From: JAAZBW01 sp035647855
GTDB lineage: Bacteria; Actinomycetota; Actinomycetes; Actinomycetales; Actinomycetaceae
Length of the DNA stretch: 64,000 nucleotides
Direction of reading: 5' to 3'
Assembly (NCBI GenBank): GCA_035647855.1
Contig: DASRMP010000063.1
Span: forward strand, 6,810 to 70,809
The position numbers were made by a program, and so were the translations under genes. Positions 41,667 to 50,777 of the stretch are shown piece after piece. Position 1 is the stretch's first letter, and every line of letters begins with the position of its first letter. The notes under the pieces are model-generated. The model was not told the DNA's origin. It saw only the letters and a list, made by a program, of their open reading frames with translations, and did not search any database.

Positions 41667-43544
41667 ATGAGCCGACTCGGCGCGCCTTCGCGTGAGCAGT
41701 TGGAGCGCGCTTGGCGGGACGTGCTGGCCAACGATGCGTCCGACGGCTCCCTGGCGCCGTCCGTCAAGCGATTCTCGGAGACCGCGGAAGAACGGCTCGA
41801 TGTGCTCGCGGATCAGCTCGCCTCAGGAACCTGGCAGCCGAACGATCTGACCTTGGTGGAGATCGCGGTGGGTGACAAGAACCGCACCATTCACGTGCCA
41901 AGCGCTCGTGACCGGGTGGTGGAACGCGCCCTGCTCGATATGACAACGCCGGTGGTCGACCCATGGCTCGGCCCGGCTTCGTACGGGTACCGGCCCGGCC
42001 TCGGCGTTGCCGACGCCGTGCAGGCGGTGGTGAGACTTCGCGATGAGGGCATGCCGTACGCGCTCCGCACCGACGTCGACAATTGTTTTCCGTCCATCCG
42101 CAAGAAGCTCGCTCTGAGGATGTTCGAGTGCCTCGTGGACAATGACGAGGTCACGGCTTTGGTCCGGGCGCTGTTCAGCAGACAGTCCCGGGCACCGGGA
42201 CGGTTCGGCCGACTGGACGTTCCCGGGCTTCCTCTCGGCTGCGCGCTGTCTCCAATGCTCACCAACCTGGTGCTGACGAGGCTTGATGAACCGCTGCTCG
42301 AGGAGGGATTCGCCCCCGTGCGCTACGCCGACGATCTCGCAGTAGCAACGGAGACGCTCGCGGATGCATGGGAGGCGGCGCGCGTCGCGTCGGCAGCATT
42401 GGAGGAGATCGGTATGCAACTCGGCCCCGACAAAACGGAAGTGATGTCCTTCGAGGAGGGATTCTGTTTCCTGGGGGAGGACTTCGGCGCCCGCTACCCT
42501 CCGACAGTGCATGACCACCGCGTGGAGGTGCCGGCCAAGAAGACCGTGTTCGTTGCCGCTCAGGGCGGACGCGTCAGGATCCAGCGTGGCCGGTTGATAG
42601 TGGAATCCTCGGAGGACACTCCGCTCGTCGATATCCCAACCGGACACGTCGCCCGCGTCACGTGCTTCGGAGCTGTCGGGTTTTCGGCCGGTGCCCGGAA
42701 CTGGGCGCTCGGGCAGGGAGTGGATACCGTGTTCGCCTCCCGCCGGGGCAACTACCTCGGGTCGCTGACCTCGGCCCAGGACAAGTCCCGGGTGGGCCGT
42801 CTGCGAGCTCAGATCCACGCCACCGGGGACCCCGAACGGCGACTCGCCGTGGCGCGAACGTTTGCCGAGGCAAAACTCGTCAAGCAGGCGATCCTGCTCC
42901 GCCGATTCGGCCGCAGATCCACCGCTGAGATCATCTCGCCGGCAAGCCGCGCGATCGCACGGCTTGCGGACATGCTTCCCGACTGCACCACCGTCGATGA
43001 GGTTCGTGGCCTGGAGGGAGCTGCCGCCGGCCAGTACTTCCCCGCGTTCGGGGCGCTTTTCCCGGAAGGACTCGACTTTCAGACCAGGTCGCGCCGCCCC
43101 CCGATGGACACAACGAACGCAGCACTCTCCTACCTGTACACCATCCTCCTCGGCGAGTGTGAGACTGCGCTGCGCTCGGCCGGCCTCGACCCCGCCATCG
43201 GTTTCCTCCACGCCGACGAGGATGGCCGCCCCAGCCTCGCCCTCGACCTCATGGAGGGATTCCGGCCACTGATCGTGGACCAGGCGACGTTGAATGCTGC
43301 ACGGCGCAACCAGTTCACGGCGGAGCACGGCCGCGTAGAGAAGGACCGCCCTGGGGTGCTCCTCACGAAGGCGGGCCGTGAGGCGATCGTCGGCGCCTAC
43401 GAGACCCGTATGCTGCAAAGCACGCGCGGCGCCCTTCCCGATTTCGCGGGCAGTCTCCGCCGCCACCTGTACCGGCAGGCACAACGGCTCGTGCCCGTGC
43501 TCCACGACCCCACGGCCCGGTGGACGGGACTCTCATGGCGTTGA
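41667..43544 (+). CDS. cas1: Reverse transcriptase-Cas1 fusion
   Basis: 625 residues from an ATG with AGGGGGA nine bases upstream. RT domain at about 20-280, related to group II intron RTs: RTIHVPSARDRVVERALLD, SYGYRPGLGV, TDVDNCFPSI (palm Asp, about 135), GLPLGCALSPMLTNLVL and FAPVRYADDLAVAT (YADD, about 219-222). Cas1 domain at about 285-610 with NAALSYLYTILLGECE (Glu), GFLHADEDGRPSLALDLMEGF (His, Asp/Glu), all metal ligands present. The enzyme should insert spacers with Cas2 and could copy RNA into DNA first. No Cas6 domain is fused. It overlaps cas2 by 10 bp. Confidence 0.96.
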   Translation: MSRLGAPSREQLERAWRDVLANDASDGSLAPSVKRFSETAEERLDVLADQLASGTWQPNDLTLVEIAVGDKNRTIHVPSARDRVVERALLDMTTPVVDPWLGPASYGYRPGLGVADAVQAVVRLRDEGMPYALRTDVDNCFPSIRKKLALRMFECLVDNDEVTALVRALFSRQSRAPGRFGRLDVPGLPLGCALSPMLTNLVLTRLDEPLLEEGFAPVRYADDLAVATETLADAWEAARVASAALEEIGMQLGPDKTEVMSFEEGFCFLGEDFGARYPPTVHDHRVEVPAKKTVFVAAQGGRVRIQRGRLIVESSEDTPLVDIPTGHVARVTCFGAVGFSAGARNWALGQGVDTVFASRRGNYLGSLTSAQDKSRVGRLRAQIHATGDPERRLAVARTFAEAKLVKQAILLRRFGRRSTAEIISPASRAIARLADMLPDCTTVDEVRGLEGAAAGQYFPAFGALFPEGLDFQTRSRRPPMDTTNAALSYLYTILLGECETALRSAGLDPAIGFLHADEDGRPSLALDLMEGFRPLIVDQATLNAARRNQFTAEHGRVEKDRPGVLLTKAGREAIVGAYETRMLQSTRGALPDFAGSLRRHLYRQAQRLVPVLHDPTARWTGLSWR

Positions 43545-43819
43545 CGCTCATAGTCGCCTACGACATCACCCGCGACAACCGGCGCGCCAAACTCGCGGCG
43601 CTCCTGCAGATGTGGGGCGATCGGCTCCAGTACTCCGTCTTCCTCATCTCCATCACCGACGACGATTTCGCCCAGCTGCGCGATCGCATACTTGACATCA
43701 TCAAGCCCGAGGAAGACTCGGTGTTTTTTCTCCGGCAGTGCCAATCCTGCTGGAAGGCCCACCACGAGATCGGTCAGGCGCATACCGCGCCGGAAACCCT
43801 CTACTGGGCGGCGCTGTAG
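43535..43819 (+). CDS. cas2: Cas2
   Basis: 94 residues starting MALTLIVAYDITRDNRRAK, with the conserved Asp after YD and the ferredoxin-like fold pattern (GDRLQYSVFLISITDDDF). Cas2 bridges two Cas1 dimers in the spacer-integration complex; here it would work with RT-Cas1. The ATG overlaps the end of the RT-Cas1 gene. Thirty bp further right the opposing csx3-like gene ends. Confidence 0.93.
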   Translation: MALTLIVAYDITRDNRRAKLAALLQMWGDRLQYSVFLISITDDDFAQLRDRILDIIKPEEDSVFFLRQCQSCWKAHHEIGQAHTAPETLYWAAL

Positions 43820-43849
43820 GTGGGCCGTCGCTTCGGGGCGGCCCCGACC

Positions 43850-44242
43850 TCAGCGGAGTGGTCGAGGCGCGTCTTCAGGCCAAGTCAGGACTGCAGGACG
43901 CTCCGCTGACACGAACTCATCGGGATCGATTTCGGCTCCGATCGGGTAGTCGGGATCGTCGCTCTTGCAAACCACGTACCTGGGGCCGTCGCGGTGCTGC
44001 GGGTAGTAGACAGCGATCGTTGACGCCACGTGGACGAGCGCATGACTGAGCACATAGGCGACGGCGATCGGGTGGGCCCCGTAGATCCCCACCATGCCAC
44101 CGTGCGGTATCTGCCCCGACGCAGTCATATGTCCGGCGACGCTCCATGCGTCGCGGACGAGTTCGCTGATCTGCGGCGAAGGCTCCTTTCGCATGCGCAC
44201 AGTCAGTTTGCGGCTTTCGTACGTCAGTTCGATGGAGTTCAT
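43850..44242 (-). CDS. csx3: Csx3-like ring nuclease (Crn3)
   Basis: 130 residues. GGMVGIYGAHPIAVAYVLSH (about 48-67), STIAVYYPQ and RYVVCKSDDPDYPIGAEI align with the core of Csx3 (GxVxIxGxxPIxxxxxLxH ... AVYxP ... VVxxS ... G). The His in VLSHALVH is the position used by Csx3 ring nucleases. Csx3 degrades cyclic tetra-adenylate and so switches off type III effectors. Its ATG overlaps the stop of the membrane CARF gene (ATGA), coupling effector and off-switch. Assignment is from motif pattern, not a search. Confidence 0.72.
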   Translation of the reverse strand: MNSIELTYESRKLTVRMRKEPSPQISELVRDAWSVAGHMTASGQIPHGGMVGIYGAHPIAVAYVLSHALVHVASTIAVYYPQHRDGPRYVVCKSDDPDYPIGAEIDPDEFVSAERPAVLTWPEDAPRPLR

Positions 44243-45141
44243 GGGGTTTCCGTTGACGCCTGAGAGTGCTCAGCGGAGAAGATGCCGTCGGGATCGTAGA
44301 CGGAAATGGGGCGAAATACCTGTCCCGGTTCGTCACCGTGAACTGTTGCCATATATGTGACGGGAAGACCTGCTCGCTTCGCGGCCTCCGTCATGACGAT
44401 CGTGCAAGGTTTCGTGTCAGCGGTAACATCCACGACGACGTTGCCGTGCCTGCGGGGAACGCGCAAGTCCTCGGTAAGAGTGATGATCTTGTCTTCATCG
44501 GGCATGTACCTGTTGAGTTGCGTGTCGAGCACTATCGCTTCGACCCCTGGGTGTGTCTGGCTCAACCACTCCCGGAAGAGTTGCACTTCGTGATCACCAC
44601 TGTTGTCGTCGCTGGAGTTGACCACTCGCACGAGGTAGATGCGGGTAATCGATGGCAATCCCCCGACGAGGGTCTGCGCCTGCGCCATTCCGGGCTTCCT
44701 ACCGGACATGTGGATGGTCGTGACGACTCCCGTGATCGGTCGTGTCTGCTCCTCGGTGAGCGCAAACAGTTCCGACTTGGAGCCATACGACGGAATGGCG
44801 CGCGCTTCCGCCCAGAGCACGAGGAAGAAGACGCCTGCCATGAGTGCCATGAGCATGACGATCCAAAGCCACGGACTGACCGCTTGCTCGGTAAGAGCGA
44901 AAACCTGCGTGATTAGGCTCTTAGGCTCGGAATCAGTGCGACAGTGAGAACCACACTTGTCCGTGCGCCGCGAAGAGTGTTCCTGAGCGCTGCGCGCATC
45001 CGACCGGACCGTCGTTGAGTCGACATGCCTGAACGGTATCGAACGCCGCTCCTCGAGACAAATCTCGCTACCAGTCGTCGCGACACACCGATCCCGCTGC
45101 AACTGGGCGAGTGTGCGCCACGGTAGCGTCGTAGCGTTCAA
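44239..45141 (-). CDS. Transmembrane-CARF effector (Cam1-like)
   Basis: The frame from a TTG at 45141 gives 300 residues: an unconserved first 85, one strong membrane helix (WLWIVMLMALMAGVFFLVLW, about 92-111), and a roughly 190-residue domain with the CARF signature VVVDVTADTKPCTIVMTEAA (DxTxxTK, about 238-257). The layout, one helix then CARF with no nuclease, is that of Cam1, which depolarises the membrane when cyclic tetra-adenylate binds. Codon use before the helix looks non-coding and no ATG, GTG or TTG lies in the 75 codons before it, so the real start is uncertain; an ATG inside the helix (44856) would leave a 15-residue helix. Divergent from cas10. Confidence 0.7.
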   Translation of the reverse strand: MNATTLPWRTLAQLQRDRCVATTGSEICLEERRSIPFRHVDSTTVRSDARSAQEHSSRRTDKCGSHCRTDSEPKSLITQVFALTEQAVSPWLWIVMLMALMAGVFFLVLWAEARAIPSYGSKSELFALTEEQTRPITGVVTTIHMSGRKPGMAQAQTLVGGLPSITRIYLVRVVNSSDDNSGDHEVQLFREWLSQTHPGVEAIVLDTQLNRYMPDEDKIITLTEDLRVPRRHGNVVVDVTADTKPCTIVMTEAAKRAGLPVTYMATVHGDEPGQVFRPISVYDPDGIFSAEHSQASTETP

Positions 45142-45173
45142 GGAGATCCGCGTTCTCGGGGAGGGGGCACTCC

Positions 45174-46754
45174 ATGATCGACACCCGCCTTTGGCTTGTC
45201 ATCAAGACCGGCGCGAACCAGCGGTTCATCTTCGGGAGCCACAAGCGGCGCCTCAACGTCGGTGGGTCATACCTCGTGACGCGGCTTCCCGCGTGGGTCA
45301 ACAAGGCGTGCGGGGACAGGCCTGAAGTGGAGCAGGTTGTCAACGTTTCGGGCATCGCCCAGTTGCTGGTGCCCGATGTGAAGACAGCACGGGAAATCAT
45401 CAAATCTGTAACCACTCAGGCTCTGAACGAAGCCCCCGGGCTCGAGGTTTGGGGCTGGTTCGAGGAGGAGCCAGACACCACGACCTCGCTCGCGGACCGT
45501 CTCTCGGCCGCGATGTGGCGGCTTGAGGAGGTCCGGGCCAATCTCGTACCGGTCGAGGTCCGCAACCCTGGCAACCCGTTCGTCGAGAGGTGCGGCGTCA
45601 CACGCCGGCCGGCGGCGTGGCCGAGACAGAAGGTTCTGAAGCAGTTCGTCGCCCCGGTCATCCACAAGCAGGTGGCTGTCGCGGAAAAGGCTCTCCGGCG
45701 CATCCGTGACGACATCATCGGTCCGGAGCTCTCTGACGCGGTCCTCCCGCTCGAGAAACTCGATGAAGACGTCACGGAGGATGGCTGGGTCGCCGTCGTC
45801 CACGCGGATGGTAACGGCTTTGGCCAGTTGCTCATGGACCTCTCCAGCCACTACGAGGACGATTACATCGACAAACTGAAGGGGCTCAGCAAAGCCCTCG
45901 ATGTCGTGGCGCAACGCGCGCTGCAGGAGGCCATCGCGCACGTCAACGAGTGGTGGGTCACGTCCCGCCGTGAAGAGCCGTCCGACGACGTCGCTCCTCG
46001 CACAGGCTGGATTCTTCCCCTGATCGTCGGTGGAGACGACCTGACAGCGATTGTCGACGCGGGACTGGCACGCCGTTTCACGGAGGCCTACCTCCACGAG
46101 TTCGAGCTCGCCACGGCCGGCTCACAAGAGATCAGCGAGATCGCCGAGAAGGTGTTCCATCGCGGGTACCTCACCGCTTGCGCGGGAATCGCTGTGGTGA
46201 AGCCCACTCACCCCTTCTTCGACGCCTACACGCTAGCGGAGGAACTATGCCAGTCCGCCAAGCGGGTCAAGAACTACCAGATCCCGGTAAGCGCGTATGA
46301 CATGCACATCGCCCACGAGGCAGCAGGCCGCAGCATCACGGCCATACGAGGATTTGGCTGGGAGGCGAGTGACTATGATCCGGGGCCGGTCGTCATCTCC
46401 GTTCCCGACGACGGCGCACCCACCGCCGGCACCGACACGGAGGTGAGCGCTGAGCGCGTCGAGCTCGATTACAGGCTCGCCACCAAGTTGGACAAGGCGA
46501 TCGATGCGCTCTCCGGCGGCTTCCTGACAGCGTCGCAGACCCATCGCGTTCGCACGGCGCTCACGCGACCCATCGACTCCGCTGCACGGAAGCATGAGGT
46601 GGACTCCATCATCGCGAGCTACAGACTCTCCCCCGATCCGGAGGTGGCAGCGGCAGCAGACGGCGTCGAGATCTGGCTGACCGCGCCGGACACCGCTCGC
46701 TGGGGACTGCTCGCCATCGATGTGGCCGAAGTCGAATCCGCACTGAGGAGCTGA
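45174..46754 (+). CDS. cas10: Cas10 (type III, cyclase-active, no HD domain)
   Basis: 526 residues, short for Cas10. It begins directly with a palm-like N-terminus (WLVIKTGANQRFIFGSHKRR, the NQxxIF pattern of some Cas10 families), has VVHADGNGFGQLL (about 207) and the catalytic LIVGGDDLTAIV (GGDD, about 286-289). The N-terminal HD nuclease is absent, so target-triggered DNA cleavage by this subunit is not expected and cyclic oligoadenylate synthesis should be its output. GGGAGGGGG precedes the ATG. First gene of a tightly coupled operon through cas6. Confidence 0.92.
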   Translation: MIDTRLWLVIKTGANQRFIFGSHKRRLNVGGSYLVTRLPAWVNKACGDRPEVEQVVNVSGIAQLLVPDVKTAREIIKSVTTQALNEAPGLEVWGWFEEEPDTTTSLADRLSAAMWRLEEVRANLVPVEVRNPGNPFVERCGVTRRPAAWPRQKVLKQFVAPVIHKQVAVAEKALRRIRDDIIGPELSDAVLPLEKLDEDVTEDGWVAVVHADGNGFGQLLMDLSSHYEDDYIDKLKGLSKALDVVAQRALQEAIAHVNEWWVTSRREEPSDDVAPRTGWILPLIVGGDDLTAIVDAGLARRFTEAYLHEFELATAGSQEISEIAEKVFHRGYLTACAGIAVVKPTHPFFDAYTLAEELCQSAKRVKNYQIPVSAYDMHIAHEAAGRSITAIRGFGWEASDYDPGPVVISVPDDGAPTAGTDTEVSAERVELDYRLATKLDKAIDALSGGFLTASQTHRVRTALTRPIDSAARKHEVDSIIASYRLSPDPEVAAAADGVEIWLTAPDTARWGLLAIDVAEVESALRS

Positions 46755-46755
46755 C

Positions 46756-49071
46756 GTGCCAGAACTGACCTACTCCATCACATTCGAATCCGATTGGGCA
46801 GTGAGTTCCGGCCACGCGCGGCACGACCAGATCGACTCCCTTGTGCGACGGGACCCCGACGGCCTCCCATATGTGCCCGGCAAGACAGTTCGCGGCATGC
46901 TGCGGGACGAGGCGATGCGCATCGCCTCTGCTCTCGACACGCCACCTGCAGGCGCGTCCGCTGTGACCACAAGTGGTGTGTGGATGAAGTGGTTCCGTCA
47001 TCTGTGGGGCGGAAGCGGGTCGCACCAGCCGCACGGACTCATCCCTCTGGACATCCGCAGCGCCCACGTCCCCGCGGCGGAACGAGCGGCGCTCCTCAGC
47101 GACAGTGCACTGGTGGATGCTGCCATCGTCGTCCGTTCGAACACCATGATCGAGGACGCCACCGGGATCGCCGCATCGGAGAGCCTCCGCAACACGGAGT
47201 TTGGCAGGGCCGGCACCACGCTGGAAGGCACGATCACCCTCGCGGACGACGCGTGGCAGTCGGAATTCCTTGTCCGCGCGGCCGCGAAAGCACTCCGGCG
47301 GCTCGGTGGAAACCGGCGCCGAGGTGCAGGGCGCTGCGCGGTCACTATTGCTCCTGGTTCGCGGACTTGGGAGGGCCTGCTGGAAATGGTGGGGGATGGC
47401 TCCGCCGTCGAACCGCCACCAGAGGCTGACACAGCCGCCGCCGGGACTGCCCCCGCGGAAACCGGCACGCAAGATGACCAGCCCACAAATAGCAAGTGGC
47501 AGCGGTTCACGGTGGACCTGGAGACGATCGATCCGGTGGTGATCCCGGGAGAGATCCTGGGAAACGCTGTAACGTGCAAACCGCTGTTCCCCGGTGCCGT
47601 TCTCCTACCTCAAGTCACCAGCTGGATCGGCGGTCTCGCTGCGGAAGCGCTACGCAACGGCGATCTCATCGTGACAGATGGGACACCAGCACCCAACGGG
47701 ACGCGGCTCCTGCCGATTCCGCTCGCCCTCAAGGAACCCAAGGTGCCCAGAAGCGACGGGTCAGAGAGGGGACTGCTGATCAACGAGGTCGACGGGGGCC
47801 TCGTCGAGGAAGACGGCCGTCCGCGGCAACTCAAGGCGGCGGGCGGATTCGTCGCGGAGAAGCCGGGAAGCACCGTCGAGGGCGAAGCACAAATCCTCCG
47901 CGGCACGAGCCAGCGAGGCACCACGGTGCACGCGACCATCGATCCCGAGTACCAACGTCCTGGCGAGAACGGGCTCTATTCCTACGAATTCCTCGCCCCG
48001 CGCCAGGAATTCCGATTCGAGATCTGGGCCCGGGGAGCCGCCGTCGGCAAGCTGAAGGCCGCTACCGCCGCCACGTTGAGGACGGGCACGGCGCGCTCGG
48101 CCGAGTACGGCACCGTGAGAATGAGCAAACCCGCCGTGGCAAAGGGCAGGGATTCGGTCTCAATCCGGGCCAATGAATCCACTACCGTCTGGCTTACTTC
48201 GGACACCATTCCCACGGGTGAGCCCACCGTGACCGCACTCCTGAAGGATCTCGGCACGCAGTGGGGCACAACCGTCAGCCTCGACACCGCGACGGGCCGC
48301 CAGGCAGCGTTCGCCCGCGCGTTCCGGTCGGAGTCTTGGCACACGAGGTGGAACCTTCCCCGGCCAAGCATGGTCGGGATTGGGGCAGGCTCGTGTTTCC
48401 GGATCGTGACCTCCGACGACGTGAGCGCGGAACTGGTGGAGCGCACCGAGATCGAGGGCATCGGACGGCGTCGCGGCGAGGGATTCGGCAGAGTAATCTG
48501 CGGCTCGTCCGTACTCGCGGAAAAATCCCTCCGTGCGGAGGTGGCTTCGCCGTCGGTGGCACCCACGTCAGGCTCGGCCACGAACGGTGGCGCGAGGCTT
48601 GCGCCGTGGGTCGAGACGGTCCGCTGGAGCGCGCTGGAGTCTCTGATCGTCGACGCGACGCGCGCCTCAGTGATGGCGGAATCGGCTCCGCTTTTCAACT
48701 CCGAGGAGCACACTCGGGCACAGGTCGGCGGGCTGCGACGCGTTGCGGAGCGCCTGTCCGAACCGACGGGGGAAGAGGGCGCTCGTGCGTGGATCGCCGG
48801 CGTGGAAGCGGCAGGCTCGGCGTCCCGTGACTGGGGCGGCGCGTTTGAGGTGATCTCAAAGCTCCTCAAAGAGAGCAGCCGCGACCATGCGGTCTGGCCA
48901 AGACTGAAAGCGTTTCTGACAAGAGACCGCGCGATGCGGGTTGCTGCGTGTGCATCTCCACCTGATCGGGAGTGTGAGAAGAGAGTCAACAGGTTCGCAG
49001 CACAGGCGTACCTTCTGGCCGCAGTGGCCCGATACCGGCTGGAGACGAACGGCCACACGGAGGAAGCATGA
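46756..49071 (+). CDS. Fused RAMP protein: Csm3-like plus Csx10-like
   Basis: 771 residues from GTG with AGGAG upstream. First RAMP at about 1-210: HDQIDSLVRRDPDGLPYVPG then KTVRGMLRDEAMRI, the Csm3-type loop with an Asp (QID) that could cut target RNA, and GGNRRRGAGRCAV (glycine-rich loop). Second part at about 250-470 has PGAVLLPQVTSWIGGLAA, SQRGTTVHATIDPEYQRPGE and LRTGTARSAEYGTVRM, resembling Csx10 of III-D systems. A third helical section (about 590-770) may act as a small-subunit-like part. Backbone subunit of the effector complex. Confidence 0.82.
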   Translation: MPELTYSITFESDWAVSSGHARHDQIDSLVRRDPDGLPYVPGKTVRGMLRDEAMRIASALDTPPAGASAVTTSGVWMKWFRHLWGGSGSHQPHGLIPLDIRSAHVPAAERAALLSDSALVDAAIVVRSNTMIEDATGIAASESLRNTEFGRAGTTLEGTITLADDAWQSEFLVRAAAKALRRLGGNRRRGAGRCAVTIAPGSRTWEGLLEMVGDGSAVEPPPEADTAAAGTAPAETGTQDDQPTNSKWQRFTVDLETIDPVVIPGEILGNAVTCKPLFPGAVLLPQVTSWIGGLAAEALRNGDLIVTDGTPAPNGTRLLPIPLALKEPKVPRSDGSERGLLINEVDGGLVEEDGRPRQLKAAGGFVAEKPGSTVEGEAQILRGTSQRGTTVHATIDPEYQRPGENGLYSYEFLAPRQEFRFEIWARGAAVGKLKAATAATLRTGTARSAEYGTVRMSKPAVAKGRDSVSIRANESTTVWLTSDTIPTGEPTVTALLKDLGTQWGTTVSLDTATGRQAAFARAFRSESWHTRWNLPRPSMVGIGAGSCFRIVTSDDVSAELVERTEIEGIGRRRGEGFGRVICGSSVLAEKSLRAEVASPSVAPTSGSATNGGARLAPWVETVRWSALESLIVDATRASVMAESAPLFNSEEHTRAQVGGLRRVAERLSEPTGEEGARAWIAGVEAAGSASRDWGGAFEVISKLLKESSRDHAVWPRLKAFLTRDRAMRVAACASPPDRECEKRVNRFAAQAYLLAAVARYRLETNGHTEEA

Positions 49072-50777
49072 CTGCCACATACGCTCTGGAGCGCCGATTC
49101 ATCATCAGGGGGAAACTGCGTGCCGAAACCCCAATCCATCCGGGGTCCGGGGAGCCAGGAATGGTCTCGGATCTGACGATCGAACGGGACGGGCGGAATC
49201 GGCCGGTCGTGCGCGGTACCCAACTTGCAGGTGTCCTGACTGATGCACTTCGGAGGGAGTGCATGGGCTCGGCGTGGGAACCTGCGCTCAAGAAGGCGTG
49301 GGGAACCCAGGACTCCGCCAGCCGCGTCATCGTGGATGATGCGCCGCTCCTCGTTGATGCGTCAATCGGCTCGGTGCATCCCGAACGCCTAGATGGGATC
49401 GCGATGGATCGCCGGCAGGGCACGGTCGCGCCCGGTGCGCTCTACTCCCGGGAGGTTCTGCCCGAAGGCTCGGAGTTCGACTTCTCGCTGGAGGTGGAGG
49501 ACGACGGCGTTGCGCCTCCCGGCGTCGATTGGGCGGCGCGTGGGTGGACGGAGAGCGAACCCGAGAGTTGGGGGCACGCGCTCATCGGTGAGTTGTACCG
49601 GCTCCTGGCACGTGGAATTCGGGTGGGAGCAGCGACCAACCGCGGTCTCGGCCAACTGAAGCTTACGGAGAGTAGCACCGTCACAGTTCTTGACTACACC
49701 GACCAAGCCGCAGTACTCGAGAGCCTCAGGACGAGGGACGAGGATGCTCGGAAGGCGCTCGTTCCCGAGATCGGCTCTGGGGTGCCGGGCGGCACGATCC
49801 GGTTCACTGTGCACTGGCGCCCGCTGGGCACCATCCTCTCCGGCATCGAGACCGACGGGGCGGTCTCGCTCATGCCCAGGACGGCGACGAGCCGCCGCCG
49901 CCGTGATGGCCTTCCCGATCTGACGGAGGTCCGGCTCCAGATCCCGGGATCTGGAATCAAGGGCGCGCTGCGGTCCCGCGGCGAGTACATCGTCCGGACC
50001 GTACTCGACGCCGAGAGCCGTGGTTCGCCACTCGAGGACTGCGCGGACGACCGACTTCACGAGGTCGCCGCGCTCTTCGGATCGCCCGGTAGAGAGGTGA
50101 GGGGTGAGCGAGGAGGCGACGGTAAGAGGGTCTCCACGCAGACAGGGCGCCGAGGTGCTGTCAGCTTCTCTGACGCCCGCTCGGCGCTGGCGATTCCGAG
50201 CGCCCAATGGAATCCTGTACTCACCGCACTCACCGCGCTGACGGACGCTCCGGAGCCTGCACGCGAGAGGGAGAAGCCCGAGGAGAAAGCGGCCCGCCGC
50301 AAGCGGAACCAGAAGCGCAACTTCCGTCGAGCGGTCGAGGAACTCAACACCGCGGCCGGGGCACTCGGATTCGAGGTGGTGGACCGGGTCGCGATCGATC
50401 GCTGGACGGGCGGTGCGGCGGAGTCCCGGCTGTATGCGGCACTCGAGCCAACCGTCAGCGTTTGGGAACCGCTCATCTTCGATCTCGACTCGCACCAGCT
50501 CCCTGAAGAAGGACGAGAGGACGCCGTCGCCGTCTTCATGCTTGTCCTGCGCGACCTCGCCGAGGGCTGGATCCCGCTCGGTCGCGGCACCCGCCGTGGA
50601 TGGGGCACCATCGAAGTGACTGCCGTTGAGGTCGAGAACAACTCCGGTTTCCTTGGCGACGCCCTTCCCGGCGGGAACCTGCTCGCGCCCAAGCTGGACC
50701 AACAGGAGGCGCTCGACGAACTCATTGGGGAATGGTTCGCGAGACGCGCGACCGTAGGCGCTGAGGGGGAATCGTGA
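49068..50777 (+). CDS. Two-domain RAMP protein (Csm3-like)
   Basis: 569 residues. RAMP 1 at about 8-205: IHPGSGEPGMVSDLTIERDG then RNRPVVRGTQLAGVLTDALR with a candidate cleavage Asp (VSD), and RVGAATNRGLGQLKL. RAMP 2 at about 245-530: LSGIETDGAVSLMPRT, LQIPGSGIKGALRSRGEYI and PLGRGTRRGWGTIEV. Duplicated RAMP modules in one chain are typical of III-D. ATG overlaps the previous stop by four bases. Confidence 0.85.
   Translation: MTATYALERRFIIRGKLRAETPIHPGSGEPGMVSDLTIERDGRNRPVVRGTQLAGVLTDALRRECMGSAWEPALKKAWGTQDSASRVIVDDAPLLVDASIGSVHPERLDGIAMDRRQGTVAPGALYSREVLPEGSEFDFSLEVEDDGVAPPGVDWAARGWTESEPESWGHALIGELYRLLARGIRVGAATNRGLGQLKLTESSTVTVLDYTDQAAVLESLRTRDEDARKALVPEIGSGVPGGTIRFTVHWRPLGTILSGIETDGAVSLMPRTATSRRRRDGLPDLTEVRLQIPGSGIKGALRSRGEYIVRTVLDAESRGSPLEDCADDRLHEVAALFGSPGREVRGERGGDGKRVSTQTGRRGAVSFSDARSALAIPSAQWNPVLTALTALTDAPEPAREREKPEEKAARRKRNQKRNFRRAVEELNTAAGALGFEVVDRVAIDRWTGGAAESRLYAALEPTVSVWEPLIFDLDSHQLPEEGREDAVAVFMLVLRDLAEGWIPLGRGTRRGWGTIEVTAVEVENNSGFLGDALPGGNLLAPKLDQQEALDELIGEWFARRATVGAEGES

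Noticed and set aside
41667..42500. Group II intron reverse transcriptase
   Set aside because: The RT continues in frame into a Cas1 domain, has no maturase or endonuclease domain, and no intron RNA structure is visible around it.
44857..45141. Cytoplasmic N-terminal domain of the membrane CARF protein
   Set aside because: Third-base GC preference is weak there and the region must contain the divergent promoter with cas10; I keep the long frame only because no better start codon is available.
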